Shown here: piece after piece, positions 6,861-12,985 of the stretch
Position numbering within the stretch: position 1 is the stretch's first letter
Layout: each line of letters starts with the position of its first letter
Source of the DNA: Gemmatimonadota bacterium
Lineage (GTDB): Bacteria; Gemmatimonadota; Gemmatimonadetes; Longimicrobiales; RSA9
Length of the DNA: 17,509 bases
Direction: 5' to 3'
Assembly: GCA_016207445.1 (NCBI GenBank)
Contig: JACQPS010000358.1
Coordinates: forward strand, 1-17,509
Made by a program: the position numbers and the translations under genes
The notes under the pieces: generated by a model
What the model was told of the DNA's origin: nothing
Seen by the model: the letters and a program-made list of their open reading frames with translations, nothing else
Databases searched by the model: none

Positions 6861-7219
6861 GGGGCCGACTTGGATTCGACGTGCTTAGTGAAGTCGGTGC
6901 TGCGTGCCGAGGGCCCGTCACCTCGTAAAAAAGCGGGAACACCGATAAGTGCCAACTCTCAGATGGCGCTGGCTGCGTAAGTAATCTTACGCGCCCGTCC
7001 TTGTCCGGACCGGGCCCGAGGTTCGGCAAAGGGCGTCGATGAATCGGGCTGGCCTGTGGACGACGCCGCGGCGTCCCCGGGCGAGACCCGAGCGGCTGGT
7101 CCGAGCGAGGCCGTCCGCTGGCCGACGTGAGGATGAGACAACCGAACGGCGGACTACGCACGTAGAGGCGCTGAGGGAGCTATTCACGGACGCGGGTTCG
7201 ACTCCCGCCGGCTCCATCA
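6861..7219 (+). ncRNA. ssrA: Transfer-messenger RNA (tmRNA), one-piece
   Basis: tmRNA rescues stalled ribosomes and adds a degradation tag. The 5' end GGGGCCGACTTGGATTCGACG matches the conserved tmRNA start. GGGGCCG (6861-6867) pairs with CGGCTCC (7209-7215) to form the acceptor stem. The T arm is GCGGG-TTCGACT-CCCGC. The tag reading frame 6951-6980 encodes ANSQMALAA followed by TAA, with the usual ALAA end. The bases between hold GC-rich helices consistent with pseudoknots. After the discriminator A (7216) the DNA reads TCA, not CCA, so the mature CCA tail must be added by the CCA-adding enzyme and the true mature end is probably 7216. It has its own promoter and terminator. Confidence 0.97.
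6951..6980 (+). other. tmRNA tag-peptide reading frame (ANSQMALAA)
   Basis: The resume codon GCC (6951) opens a nine-codon frame, Ala-Asn-Ser-Gln-Met-Ala-Leu-Ala-Ala, ending at TAA 6978-6980. The C-terminal ALAA is the ClpXP-recognised end seen across bacteria. Confidence 0.92.
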
Positions 7220-7225
7220 ACCGGC

Positions 7226-7269
7226 AATGGCGGAGGGATCTCTCACGATCTCCTCCGCCATTTCTCTTT
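7226..7269 (+). terminator. Terminator of tmRNA
   Basis: AATGGCGGAGG then GATC (7226-7240) pairs with GATC then CCTCCGCCATT (7247-7262), with one bulged T and loop TCTCAC. It is followed by the pyrimidine run TTTCTCTTTC. It may also serve weakly for the convergent mlaD transcript. Confidence 0.8.
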
Positions 7270-7312
7270 CGCCACCGGCCAGCGGCAGACCCTTCCTCTT
7301 CCTCTCCCTGCT

Positions 7313-8329
7313 TCAGAACACCTTCACGTGCACATCCGGTCGGTACCGCTTCGGGTCGGCCCGGATGTCCTTGAGCACGTTCTGGAGCTCCACGACCGCT
7401 TTCAGGAACTCGTCGTACGCCGCCGGATCGGAGATCAGACGCTGGAGCGTGCCGTCGCCGTGATTCAGTTGTCCGACCGTCTGAGCCAGCCCGCCCGCGG
7501 CCGTATCGGCGCGCGCCGCGGCGCTGTAGAGCCGGCGGTACAGAGAATCGCTCTGGACCAGCCGGCCCAGGCTGCCGCGCCCGCGCAGGATGCCCGCGGT
7601 GACGCTGTCCACGCGCGCGGCCGCCGATTGCAGCCGGCGGTAGATCTCCGGGTCGCGCACGAGCCGGCCGAGCGTGCCCTCGCCGCGGTTGACCTCCACG
7701 AGGAACGCCTGCAGCTCGGTCGATGCGGCCGTGAGGCGTGCGTAAAGCGCCTCGTTGTTCACGAGCTGCCCCAGGGTCCCCTCTCCGCGATTCACAGCCG
7801 ACGTGATCTGGTGCAGCTCGACCGCCGTTTGACGAACCTCTTCCACCGTCTCCGAGGCCCGGCCCAGCAGGTCGTCGACATCGAAGGGCCGCACGGTCGG
7901 CAGGGTGTCCCCGGGCGCGAGCACGGCCGCCCTGGCCGTGCCCGGATCGATGTCCACGAACTTATCGCCGAGCAGTCCCTGCGTTCGAATGTGCGCCCGG
8001 GAATCGGCGCGGATCTGCTCGCGCACCTCTTCTGCGATCGACAGCCGAATGAGCACGTGGTGCTCCTCGATCTTGCGGCGCATGGGGATGAAGTCGATCT
8101 CGTCGACCTGGCCGACCCGCTGGCCGGCCAGGTGCACCGGCGCGCCTTCCATGAGCCCGACGGCGCTGGGTACGAGCGTCACCAACTCGTAGCGGTCGGC
8201 GAAGACGTCGAACATCTCGCCCACGCGGAAGATGCCGTAGCCGAGCAGCGCCAGGCCCACGATGAGCACGACGCCGACTCGCGCATGCGCCCACTCGGGC
8301 CCGCCCCGCCGAATCGTCCTGCGTGCCAT
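7313..8329 (-). CDS. mlaD: MlaD-family (MCE domain) lipid-transport substrate-binding protein
   Basis: This 338-residue protein is the periplasmic, membrane-anchored binding subunit of an Mla-type phospholipid ABC transporter. A single transmembrane helix spans about 17-36 (VGVVLIVGLALLGYGIF). The MCE domain follows (about 46-128) with LVPSAVGLMEGAPVHLAGQRVGQV and GLLGDKFVDI, the standard MCE signature. Downstream is a helical region with four copies of a roughly 20-residue motif (residues 180-308). That tail is much longer than in enterobacterial MlaD (about 180 residues) but resembles MCE proteins of Bacteroidetes- and Chlorobi-type bacteria. The ATG lies 2 bases after the mlaF stop. The gene is last in mlaE-mlaF-mlaD; mlaB and mlaC homologues are not seen nearby. 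Direction of lipid movement cannot be told from sequence. Confidence 0.92.
   Translation of the reverse strand: MARRTIRRGGPEWAHARVGVVLIVGLALLGYGIFRVGEMFDVFADRYELVTLVPSAVGLMEGAPVHLAGQRVGQVDEIDFIPMRRKIEEHHVLIRLSIAEEVREQIRADSRAHIRTQGLLGDKFVDIDPGTARAAVLAPGDTLPTVRPFDVDDLLGRASETVEEVRQTAVELHQITSAVNRGEGTLGQLVNNEALYARLTAASTELQAFLVEVNRGEGTLGRLVRDPEIYRRLQSAAARVDSVTAGILRGRGSLGRLVQSDSLYRRLYSAAARADTAAGGLAQTVGQLNHGDGTLQRLISDPAAYDEFLKAVVELQNVLKDIRADPKRYRPDVHVKVF
7406..7792 (-). repeat. Four tandem protein repeats in the MlaD C-terminal region
   Basis: Residues 180-199, 214-233, 248-267 and 289-308 share the pattern (N/L)-x-G-x-G-(T/S)-L-x-x-L-(V/I)-x-(D/N/S)-x-x-x-Y. The first three are spaced exactly 34 residues apart and the last 41. 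The repeats probably belong to the helical barrel or tail that spans the periplasm. Confidence 0.85.
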
Positions 8330-8331
8330 GC

Positions 8332-9153
8332 TCAGGCCGCCTGGAGGTACGACTGGATGTAGTCATCGTCCGAGGCGATCATGTCCTCGGGCGTGCCGTC
8401 GAATTCAATGCGGCCCTCGCGCAGCAGGTTGACGCGGCTCGCCACGCGGAACCCCGTGCGAATGTCGTGCGTGACCACGACTGCGGTCACCCCGAGCTCG
8501 TGCTGCAGCTTCCGGATGAGCCCCACGATCGTGTCGATCGCCAGCGGGTCGAGGCCGGCCGTCGGCTCGTCGTACAGCACGACCTCCGGATCGCTCGCGA
8601 TCGCGCGCGCGATGCCCACGCGCTTCTTCATGCCACCGGAGAGCTCACCCGGCAGCTTGGTCATCACCTGCTCCGGATCCAGGTCCACGAACTCGAGCCG
8701 CTCGCGCACGATGCGCTCGATTTCCGGTTCCTGCTTCCGGCCAGCCTCGCGCAATGGATAGGCCACGTTCTCGTATACGGTCAGCGAGTCGAAGAGGGCC
8801 GCGTTTTGAAAGACCTTGCCGATGCGCCGCCGGATCGCGAGCACCTCCTCGAACGACAGGTCATTGATCTCGCCGCCGAAAACGCGGATGCGGCCCCGCT
8901 CCGGCAGCAGCAGCCGGAGCACCAGCTTCAGCAGGGTCGACTTGCCGGTGCCCGACTCGCCGAGCACGAGCAGCGTGTCTCCTTCGTCTACGTGCAGCGT
9001 GGCGCCGCGCAGCACGGGGTGGTCGAACTCGAGCCAGACGTCGTCGAGCGCGATGACCGGCGCGGCGCCGCGGGCCGCGGGTTCCGGTGCCGCGCGCACG
9101 CGGCGCCGCCGCTCGTGCGGGATGTGGCGCAGGTGCTCCGTGGGCGTGCTCAT
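8332..9153 (-). CDS. mlaF: MlaF-type ABC transporter ATP-binding protein
   Basis: This is the cytoplasmic ATPase of the Mla phospholipid transporter. The 273-residue product has Walker A GESGTGKST (65-73), Q-loop FQNAALFDSLTVYENV (115-130, typical of MlaF), signature LSGGMKKR (171-178), Walker B VVLYDEP (191-197) and the H-loop His229 in VVVTHD. The first 32 residues are a basic, proline- and arginine-rich extension before the ABC domain proper. The start ATG at 9153 overlaps the mlaE stop (ATGA), and the stop lies 2 bases before mlaD, so all three are translationally coupled. The LSGGMKKR form of the signature distinguishes the MlaF group from most other ABC ATPases. Confidence 0.95.
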   Translation of the reverse strand: MSTPTEHLRHIPHERRRRVRAAPEPAARGAAPVIALDDVWLEFDHPVLRGATLHVDEGDTLLVLGESGTGKSTLLKLVLRLLLPERGRIRVFGGEINDLSFEEVLAIRRRIGKVFQNAALFDSLTVYENVAYPLREAGRKQEPEIERIVRERLEFVDLDPEQVMTKLPGELSGGMKKRVGIARAIASDPEVVLYDEPTAGLDPLAIDTIVGLIRKLQHELGVTAVVVTHDIRTGFRVASRVNLLREGRIEFDGTPEDMIASDDDYIQSYLQAA

Positions 9154-9968
9154 AGGACCGGGGGCAGGATCACGAGGAGCAGCTGCGTCAGGAAATAGTC
9201 CGTCGCCAGGATCAAGATCGACGACGTGACCACGGCGCGCGTGGTTGCCCGACCGACGCCCTCCGTGCCGCCCTGCGCGTTCATGCCGTAGTAGGAGCCC
9301 GTGCCCGCGATGATCGCGCCGAAGACGAGGGGCTTGAGCAGGCCGCCCACGAAATCGCGCGGGAAAATGCCGAACACGAACCCGGAGAGTGCCAGCGTGG
9401 TCCAGACGCCGCGCAGGTAGATGTCCGCCGGGATCTCCACCTTCGCCACCGCGATGAAGAGACCGCCGGCAATGCCGACCACGTCGGTCATGATCGTGAG
9501 CAGCGGCAGCATGATCATGCCGGCCAGGAGCCGGGGCGTGACGAGCTTCTTGATCGGGTCGGTGCCGAAGCTCTCGAGCGCATCGATCTGCTCCGTGACG
9601 CGCATGGCGCCCAGCTCCGCGGCGATGCCGGAGCCGGCGCGGCCCGCAACCATGAGCGCGGACAGGACCGGCCCGAGCTCCTTGACCATCGAGGCGCCCA
9701 CCAGGTTGCCGATGTAGATGTTGGCGCCGAACTTGGCGAGCTCGACCGAGCTCTGCAGCGCCAGCACCATGCCCGTGAACAGGCCGGTGAGGAAGAGGAT
9801 CGGCACCGAGCCGGCGCCGATGCGGTCCATCTGGTACAGCATGTCGCGCCAGTAGAACGGACGGGCGGCCACGAAGCGGGACGCGCGCGCGCCCAGCGTG
9901 AAGTACTCCTGGACCCCCAGCGCCACGCCGCGCATCCGTTCGTCCACACTGGTGATGAAGCCGTTCAC
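9150..9968 (-). CDS. mlaE: MlaE-type phospholipid ABC transporter permease
   Basis: The permease subunit of the Mla system, 272 residues from the chosen start. Five to six hydrophobic segments are visible, beginning at about 51-72 (GAGSVPILFLTGLFTGMVLALQ). The family hallmark KELGPVLSALMVAGRAGSG followed by IAAELGAMRVTEQIDAL lies at about 96-131. The frame is open further upstream to a GTG at 9995, but the GTG at 9968 has GGAGGAGG a few bases upstream (around 9971-9978), so I start there. It is the first gene of mlaEFD and diverges from hldA across about 96 bases. No clear promoter was found for this operon. Confidence 0.94.
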   Translation of the reverse strand: MNGFITSVDERMRGVALGVQEYFTLGARASRFVAARPFYWRDMLYQMDRIGAGSVPILFLTGLFTGMVLALQSSVELAKFGANIYIGNLVGASMVKELGPVLSALMVAGRAGSGIAAELGAMRVTEQIDALESFGTDPIKKLVTPRLLAGMIMLPLLTIMTDVVGIAGGLFIAVAKVEIPADIYLRGVWTTLALSGFVFGIFPRDFVGGLLKPLVFGAIIAGTGSYYGMNAQGGTEGVGRATTRAVVTSSILILATDYFLTQLLLVILPPVL

Positions 9969-10036
9969 GCCCCTCCTCCGGCGGGAGAACCCCACGCTTT
10001 ACAAGCGCTGGTTCGCCCGATAGCTTGCGCCGACCG

Positions 10037-10053
10037 GTCCGGCCTGTCCGGAC
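10037..10053. promoter_or_regulatory. Inverted repeat between mlaE and hldA
   Basis: GTCCGG (10037-10042), CCTGT, CCGGAC (10048-10053) is a perfect 6-bp inverted repeat in the divergent mlaE/hldA intergenic region. It lies just upstream of the hldA start at 10065. It may be an operator or part of a leader hairpin. In such GC-rich DNA, chance is a serious alternative. Confidence 0.25.
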
Positions 10054-10064
10054 ACACAAGTTTT

Positions 10065-11096
10065 ATGCCCCTGACCGGTATTCCCGTGGATCGACTGACT
10101 CCCGAGCGGCTGGACGAGATTCTCGAGCGCGCGGCCGGCGTGCGCGTGCTGGTCGTGGGCGATGTGATGCTGGACATCTACCTGCGGGGAACCGCCTCGC
10201 GCATCTCGCCGGAAGCGCCCGTCCCCGTGGTGAAGGTGCTGGAGGAATGGCGCGCCCTGGGCGGTGCGGCCAACGTGGCCACGAACATCGTCGCGCTGGG
10301 GGCGAGTTGTGATCTCGTGGGGTGCCTGGGCCGCGACCGGGCAGGGGAAGAGGTCCGTCGGGAACTGGCCGCGCTCGGCATCGGCGGCCAGGGGCTGTAC
10401 GTCAACGAGAGCCGGCCCACGACCACTAAGACCCGCGTCATGGCCAAGCACCAGCAAGTCGCCCGCTACGATCGCGAAGCGGAAGACGACGTCTCCGGCG
10501 ACTGCTCCGCGGGGCTCGCCGCCTCCATCGAAGCGGTCGCGGCGGGTGCCGGCGCGATCGTGCTCGAGGACTACAACAAAGGCGTGCTGGTCCCACCCGT
10601 GATCGACGCTGCGCTGGACGCGGGACGGCGCTTCGGCCGCCCGGTGATCGTGGATCCCAAGGCGCGCTACTTCTTCGACTACCGCGGCGCGACCGTATTC
10701 AAGCCCAACTTCTCCGAGCTGGCGGCGGCGCTGCGTGCCCCGGTGCTGGTAGAGGATCCCGAGTGGATGGAGCGGACGCGCCGGCACCTCGACTGCGGAC
10801 ACCTGCTGGTCACGCTCGGCGAAGACGGGATGGCGCTCGTCACCGAGGACGAGGAGTACGTCCGCATCCCGGCGGTCGCGCGCTCCGTCTACGACGTCTC
10901 CGGCGCGGGTGACACGGTCACGGCAGTGGTGGCGGTGGCGCTGGCCGCCGGCGCCAGTGCGGTCGAGGCCGCGATCCTCGCCAATCACGCCGCCGCGGTC
11001 GAGGTGTCCAAGGCGGGCGTGGCGATCGTGTCGCCGGACGAGCTGCGGGATACCGTTCGGCAGTTCCATGCGGCGCGGCAGTACCACGGCGCGTGA
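10065..11096 (+). CDS. hldA: D-glycero-beta-D-manno-heptose-7-phosphate kinase (HldE kinase-domain type)
   Basis: This enzyme makes heptose 1,7-bisphosphate in ADP-heptose synthesis for lipopolysaccharide inner core. The 343-residue product is a PfkB-family sugar kinase very like the N-terminal half of HldE (RfaE). It has VGDVMLDIYLRGTASRISPE (31-50), APVPVVKVLEEWRALGGAANVA (51-72), DPKARYFFDYRGATVFKPN (197-215) and the PfkB signature GAGDT (280-284) with catalytic Asp283. The sequence stops after the kinase, so the adenylyltransferase domain must be a separate gene elsewhere. The ATG at 10065 lacks a Shine-Dalgarno; a GTG at 10086 is an alternative. ridA follows 22 bases after the stop and is probably co-transcribed. 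The context with lpxH and mla supports an outer-membrane lipid role. Confidence 0.92.
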   Translation: MPLTGIPVDRLTPERLDEILERAAGVRVLVVGDVMLDIYLRGTASRISPEAPVPVVKVLEEWRALGGAANVATNIVALGASCDLVGCLGRDRAGEEVRRELAALGIGGQGLYVNESRPTTTKTRVMAKHQQVARYDREAEDDVSGDCSAGLAASIEAVAAGAGAIVLEDYNKGVLVPPVIDAALDAGRRFGRPVIVDPKARYFFDYRGATVFKPNFSELAAALRAPVLVEDPEWMERTRRHLDCGHLLVTLGEDGMALVTEDEEYVRIPAVARSVYDVSGAGDTVTAVVAVALAAGASAVEAAILANHAAAVEVSKAGVAIVSPDELRDTVRQFHAARQYHGA

Positions 11097-11118
11097 GGGC
11101 GCGAGCCCGGAGGCGAGG

Positions 11119-11505
11119 ATGGCAGAGCTGAAGAAGGTGGAGACGGAGCACGCGCCGCGCGCGATCGGCCCTTACAGCCAGGCCATGATCGCAGGCAAGC
11201 TGGTGTTCACCGCGGGCCAGATCCCCTTGCATCCGGAAACGGGCGCGCTGGTCGAAGGCGACGTCGCCGCCCAGACGCAACGGGTGCTGGAGAATCTGGG
11301 CGCGATCCTGGAATCCGCGGGCGCTTCGCTCCACAGCGTCGTGAAGACCACCGTCTTCCTGGCAGACATGAACGACTTCGCCGCCATGAACGAGGTGTAC
11401 GCCCGCGTCTTCGGCCAGCACAAGCCCGCTCGCTCCACCGTCCAGGCCGGCCGGCTCCCCCGCGATGTGCGCGTCGAGATCGACGCGATCGCGACCCTGC
11501 CCTAG
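11119..11505 (+). CDS. ridA: RidA family reactive enamine/imine deaminase
   Basis: RidA hydrolyses reactive 2-aminoacrylate-type enamines/imines released by PLP enzymes. The 128-residue product covers the whole family: IGPYSQAMIAGKLVFTAGQIP (16-36) and the C-terminal KPARSTVQAGRLPRDVRVEI (102-121). Arg105 is at the position of the catalytic arginine of the enterobacterial enzyme, and Glu120 follows in the conserved VEIDAIA end. The ATG at 11119 has GGAGGCGAGG immediately upstream. It is the second gene after hldA; the pairing has no obvious metabolic logic and probably reflects shared transcription. The next 140 bases (11506-11648) hold no gene, only the tRNA-Sec promoter. Confidence 0.96.
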   Translation: MAELKKVETEHAPRAIGPYSQAMIAGKLVFTAGQIPLHPETGALVEGDVAAQTQRVLENLGAILESAGASLHSVVKTTVFLADMNDFAAMNEVYARVFGQHKPARSTVQAGRLPRDVRVEIDAIATLP

Positions 11506-11600
11506 CGAATCCCATCGTTCCGCAGCGCACGACCCGCAGCGCGCCCGGCTGCACGCCGAACCGTGCGAGGACTGGTTCCAAGCCGCCGAAGCACAAGGGA

Positions 11601-11630
11601 TTGGCGCGTCCCATCTCGCCCCTATAGATT
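11601..11630 (+). promoter_or_regulatory. Promoter of tRNA-Sec
   Basis: TTGGCG (11601-11606) and TAGATT (11625-11630, within TATAGATT) are 18 bases apart. The tRNA begins at 11649, about 18 bases after the -10 box, leaving a short 5' leader for RNase P to remove. The -10 box equals that of tmRNA and dusB. Confidence 0.65.
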
Positions 11631-11648
11631 GACCTGAAATGTCTGTGC

Positions 11649-11745
11649 GAGGGCGGATCGGGCCTGGTGGCTCGACTAGTCTTCAAAACTAGCTGGCCTG
11701 GCTAAGACCCGGGCTGGTGGGTTCGATTCCCACACGTCCTCGCCA
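11649..11745 (+). tRNA. selC: Selenocysteine tRNA, anticodon UCA
   Basis: The 97-nt RNA has all tRNA-Sec hallmarks. The anticodon is TCA (11683-11685) in loop CTTCAAA, closed by CTAGT/ACTAG. The D-stem is six base pairs (CGGGCC/GGCTCG) with a 4-nt loop TGGT. A long variable arm has stem GCCTGG/CCGGGC. The T arm is GTGGG-TTCGATT-CCCAC. The acceptor strands GAGGGCGG (11649-11656) and ACGTCCTC (11734-11741) pair with one G.U and a G-A apposition at the eighth position. Discriminator G and an encoded CCA follow (11742-11745). It accepts serine, is converted to Sec by SelA or equivalent, and is delivered by the SelB encoded at 185-2119. Confidence 0.97.
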
Positions 11746-11750
11746 GCTAT

Positions 11751-11792
11751 GGCGACGGCCCAGCGGCGCATGCGCGCCGCTGGGCCGTCGCC
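11751..11792. terminator. Perfect 19-bp hairpin between tRNA-Sec and the convergent cupredoxin gene
   Basis: GGCGACGGCCCAGCGGCGC (11751-11769) and its exact reverse complement (11774-11792) enclose loop ATGC. It begins 5 bases after the tRNA CCA end and ends 7 bases before the cupredoxin stop, so it likely stops transcription from both sides. There is no T-run on either strand, so intrinsic termination would be non-canonical. Confidence 0.6.
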
Positions 11793-11799
11793 GCTTCCG

Positions 11800-12183
11800 T
11801 CAGCGTACGACCAGCGTGGCTCGCATCCCGAGCTGCTCGTGGTTGCCGCGCTCGTCCTGCACCGGGCAGTAGACCTCGTAGGTGCCCGGCCGGAGCTCTG
11901 CCTCGAGCGTGGCGTCCGCGCCCGGCGCGAGTTCGGCGGTCTCCCACTCTTCGCCGCCGCCCTCGATCTCGAAGGCGTGCCGGTACTGACCCTCGTTTCT
12001 GACGAGGAAGCGTGTCCTGCCGGCATTGAGGGAATCCTGCCCGAGCTCGATTCGCCACTCGCTCAGCGTCGCCGCGACGTCGGCTGCAGCGCCCGCTGGC
12101 TGCCCTGCCTCCCGCTGGCAACCCGGCAGCGCGAAAGCGAGCGTGGCCGGCAACAGGACAGAGAAAGCGACCAATCTTCGCAT
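11800..12183 (-). CDS. Lipoprotein cupredoxin (plastocyanin-like copper protein)
   Basis: The 127-residue product starts at ATG 12183 behind GGGAGGTG. Residues 1-21 are a lipoprotein signal peptide with lipobox LPGC, so Cys22 would be lipidated. Residues about 38-127 form a cupredoxin domain. It contains a candidate type 1 copper site: His69 (YRHAFEI), Cys106 (YEVYCPV), His115 (GNHEQLG) and Met120 (LGMRATLVV), the ligand order of plastocyanin-like proteins. It would be a periplasmic electron carrier or copper-binding protein; its partner is not visible. The frame stays open upstream into the decayed transporter, but the signal peptide and ribosome site fix the start. It is convergent with tRNA-Sec and downstream of the transporter remnant. 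Confidence 0.88.
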   Translation of the reverse strand: MRRLVAFSVLLPATLAFALPGCQREAGQPAGAAADVAATLSEWRIELGQDSLNAGRTRFLVRNEGQYRHAFEIEGGGEEWETAELAPGADATLEAELRPGTYEVYCPVQDERGNHEQLGMRATLVVR

Positions 12184-12266
12184 ATGGCACCTCCCAGCCA
12201 TGAGTATGTCGCGCGCGCACCTGCAAAGTCCGCTCCGCGTTGGCTGGTGAGGCCGGACGGACGAGC

Positions 12267-12915
12267 TCACGCTGCTGTTGGCGGCATCACCGGCGGCCGC
12301 TCCTCCCGCTCGCGATGCGCGTGCGCGGCGGCGGCACCGGCCGGGAAGAAGAAAGTGGCGGCGCAGGCCGCCATGAGCCGGGTGCGGAACAAGCCGAGCG
12401 GGAGCATCGGCTCGCGTGCGCGTTGCTCCTGCCACAGCAACAGTGCGAGCCCGCCGCCCGCTCCGATCAGGCAGGCCAGCGTCAACGGGCTGGCCCAGCC
12501 CCAGGCCTCGCTGCCCTCCAGGAACGCGACCAGCAGCAGGGTCACGGCGGCGGTCAGCGTGACCGTGCCGAGCAGGTCCAGGCGGTGCTCCCGCCGCAGC
12601 AGGCGCTCGTGCAGGAAGGCCCGGAGCATGAGTGCCGAGGGCCAGGCCGAACGGGATCACGAGGTAAAAGACCCAGCGCCAGGAGATGGACGTGAGCAGG
12701 TAGGCCGAGAAGACCCAGCTGTAGCGTGTCACACCGCCGAGGCGCGCAATGGCCGCGGGCATGGCCGCCGCGACCGCTGTGGCCTCGAGCGCCGCGAGAA
12801 ACATCCCGAGCACGAGCGCGGCGGTGACCAGCTTGCGCTCCCGTCCCGGCTGCAATCTCTTCTCCCGTTTCGCGCGAGGTCGCGGCGGGCGACGCCGGAG
12901 CAAAGCTCGCGTCAT
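12267..12915 (-). pseudogene. Decayed DHA2-type MFS multidrug transporter
   Basis: The 5' end (ATG 12915) encodes a normal start for a 14-helix EmrB/QacA-like transporter: a basic N-terminus, then LVTAALVLGMFLAALEATAV and TRYSWVFSAYLLTS. That runs directly into ISWRWVFYLVIPFGLAL, which belongs roughly 90-100 residues later in the family, so helices 3-5 are missing in frame. Near 12630 the frame shifts: the continuation MLRAFLHERLLRREHRLDLLG lies in another frame. That frame carries two more helices (VTLTAAVTLLLVAFLEGSEA and ACLIGAGGGLALLLWQEQ) and PLGLFRTRLMAACAA. It then becomes non-homologous charged sequence and stops at 12267. The whole C-terminal half is absent. Several independent lesions argue for a true pseudogene and not a sequencing error. 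Substrate unknown. Confidence 0.82.
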
Positions 12916-12972
12916 GCGCGGCGGACGCGCATGCGGTCAAGGCGGCGCGGGCACGTTCGACGCCACTGCCTG

Positions 12973-12978
12973 TATAAT
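12973..12978 (+). promoter_or_regulatory. Consensus -10 box of the lipid kinase gene, probably leaderless
   Basis: TATAAT at 12973-12978 is a perfect -10 hexamer. The ATG follows at 12986, seven bases later, with no room for a Shine-Dalgarno. No good -35 box is seen 16-18 bases upstream. Confidence 0.55.
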
Positions 12979-12985
12979 CCTGCCC

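Noticed and set aside
5600..6955. Long minus-strand frame opposite the GAF-like protein
   Set aside because: There is no ribosome site, it extends into tmRNA, and its composition is typical of an antisense shadow.
7039..7374. Plus-strand frame starting inside tmRNA
   Set aside because: It covers the tmRNA 3' half and terminator, so it is not a protein gene.
9969..9995. Upstream GTG start for mlaE at 9995
   Set aside because: It adds nine Arg-rich residues, while the GTG at 9968 has GGAGGAGG at the right distance.
9154..10059. Upstream extension of the mlaF frame through mlaE
   Set aside because: The frame is open but encodes out-of-frame low-complexity sequence; MlaF homology and the ATGA overlap place the start at 9153.
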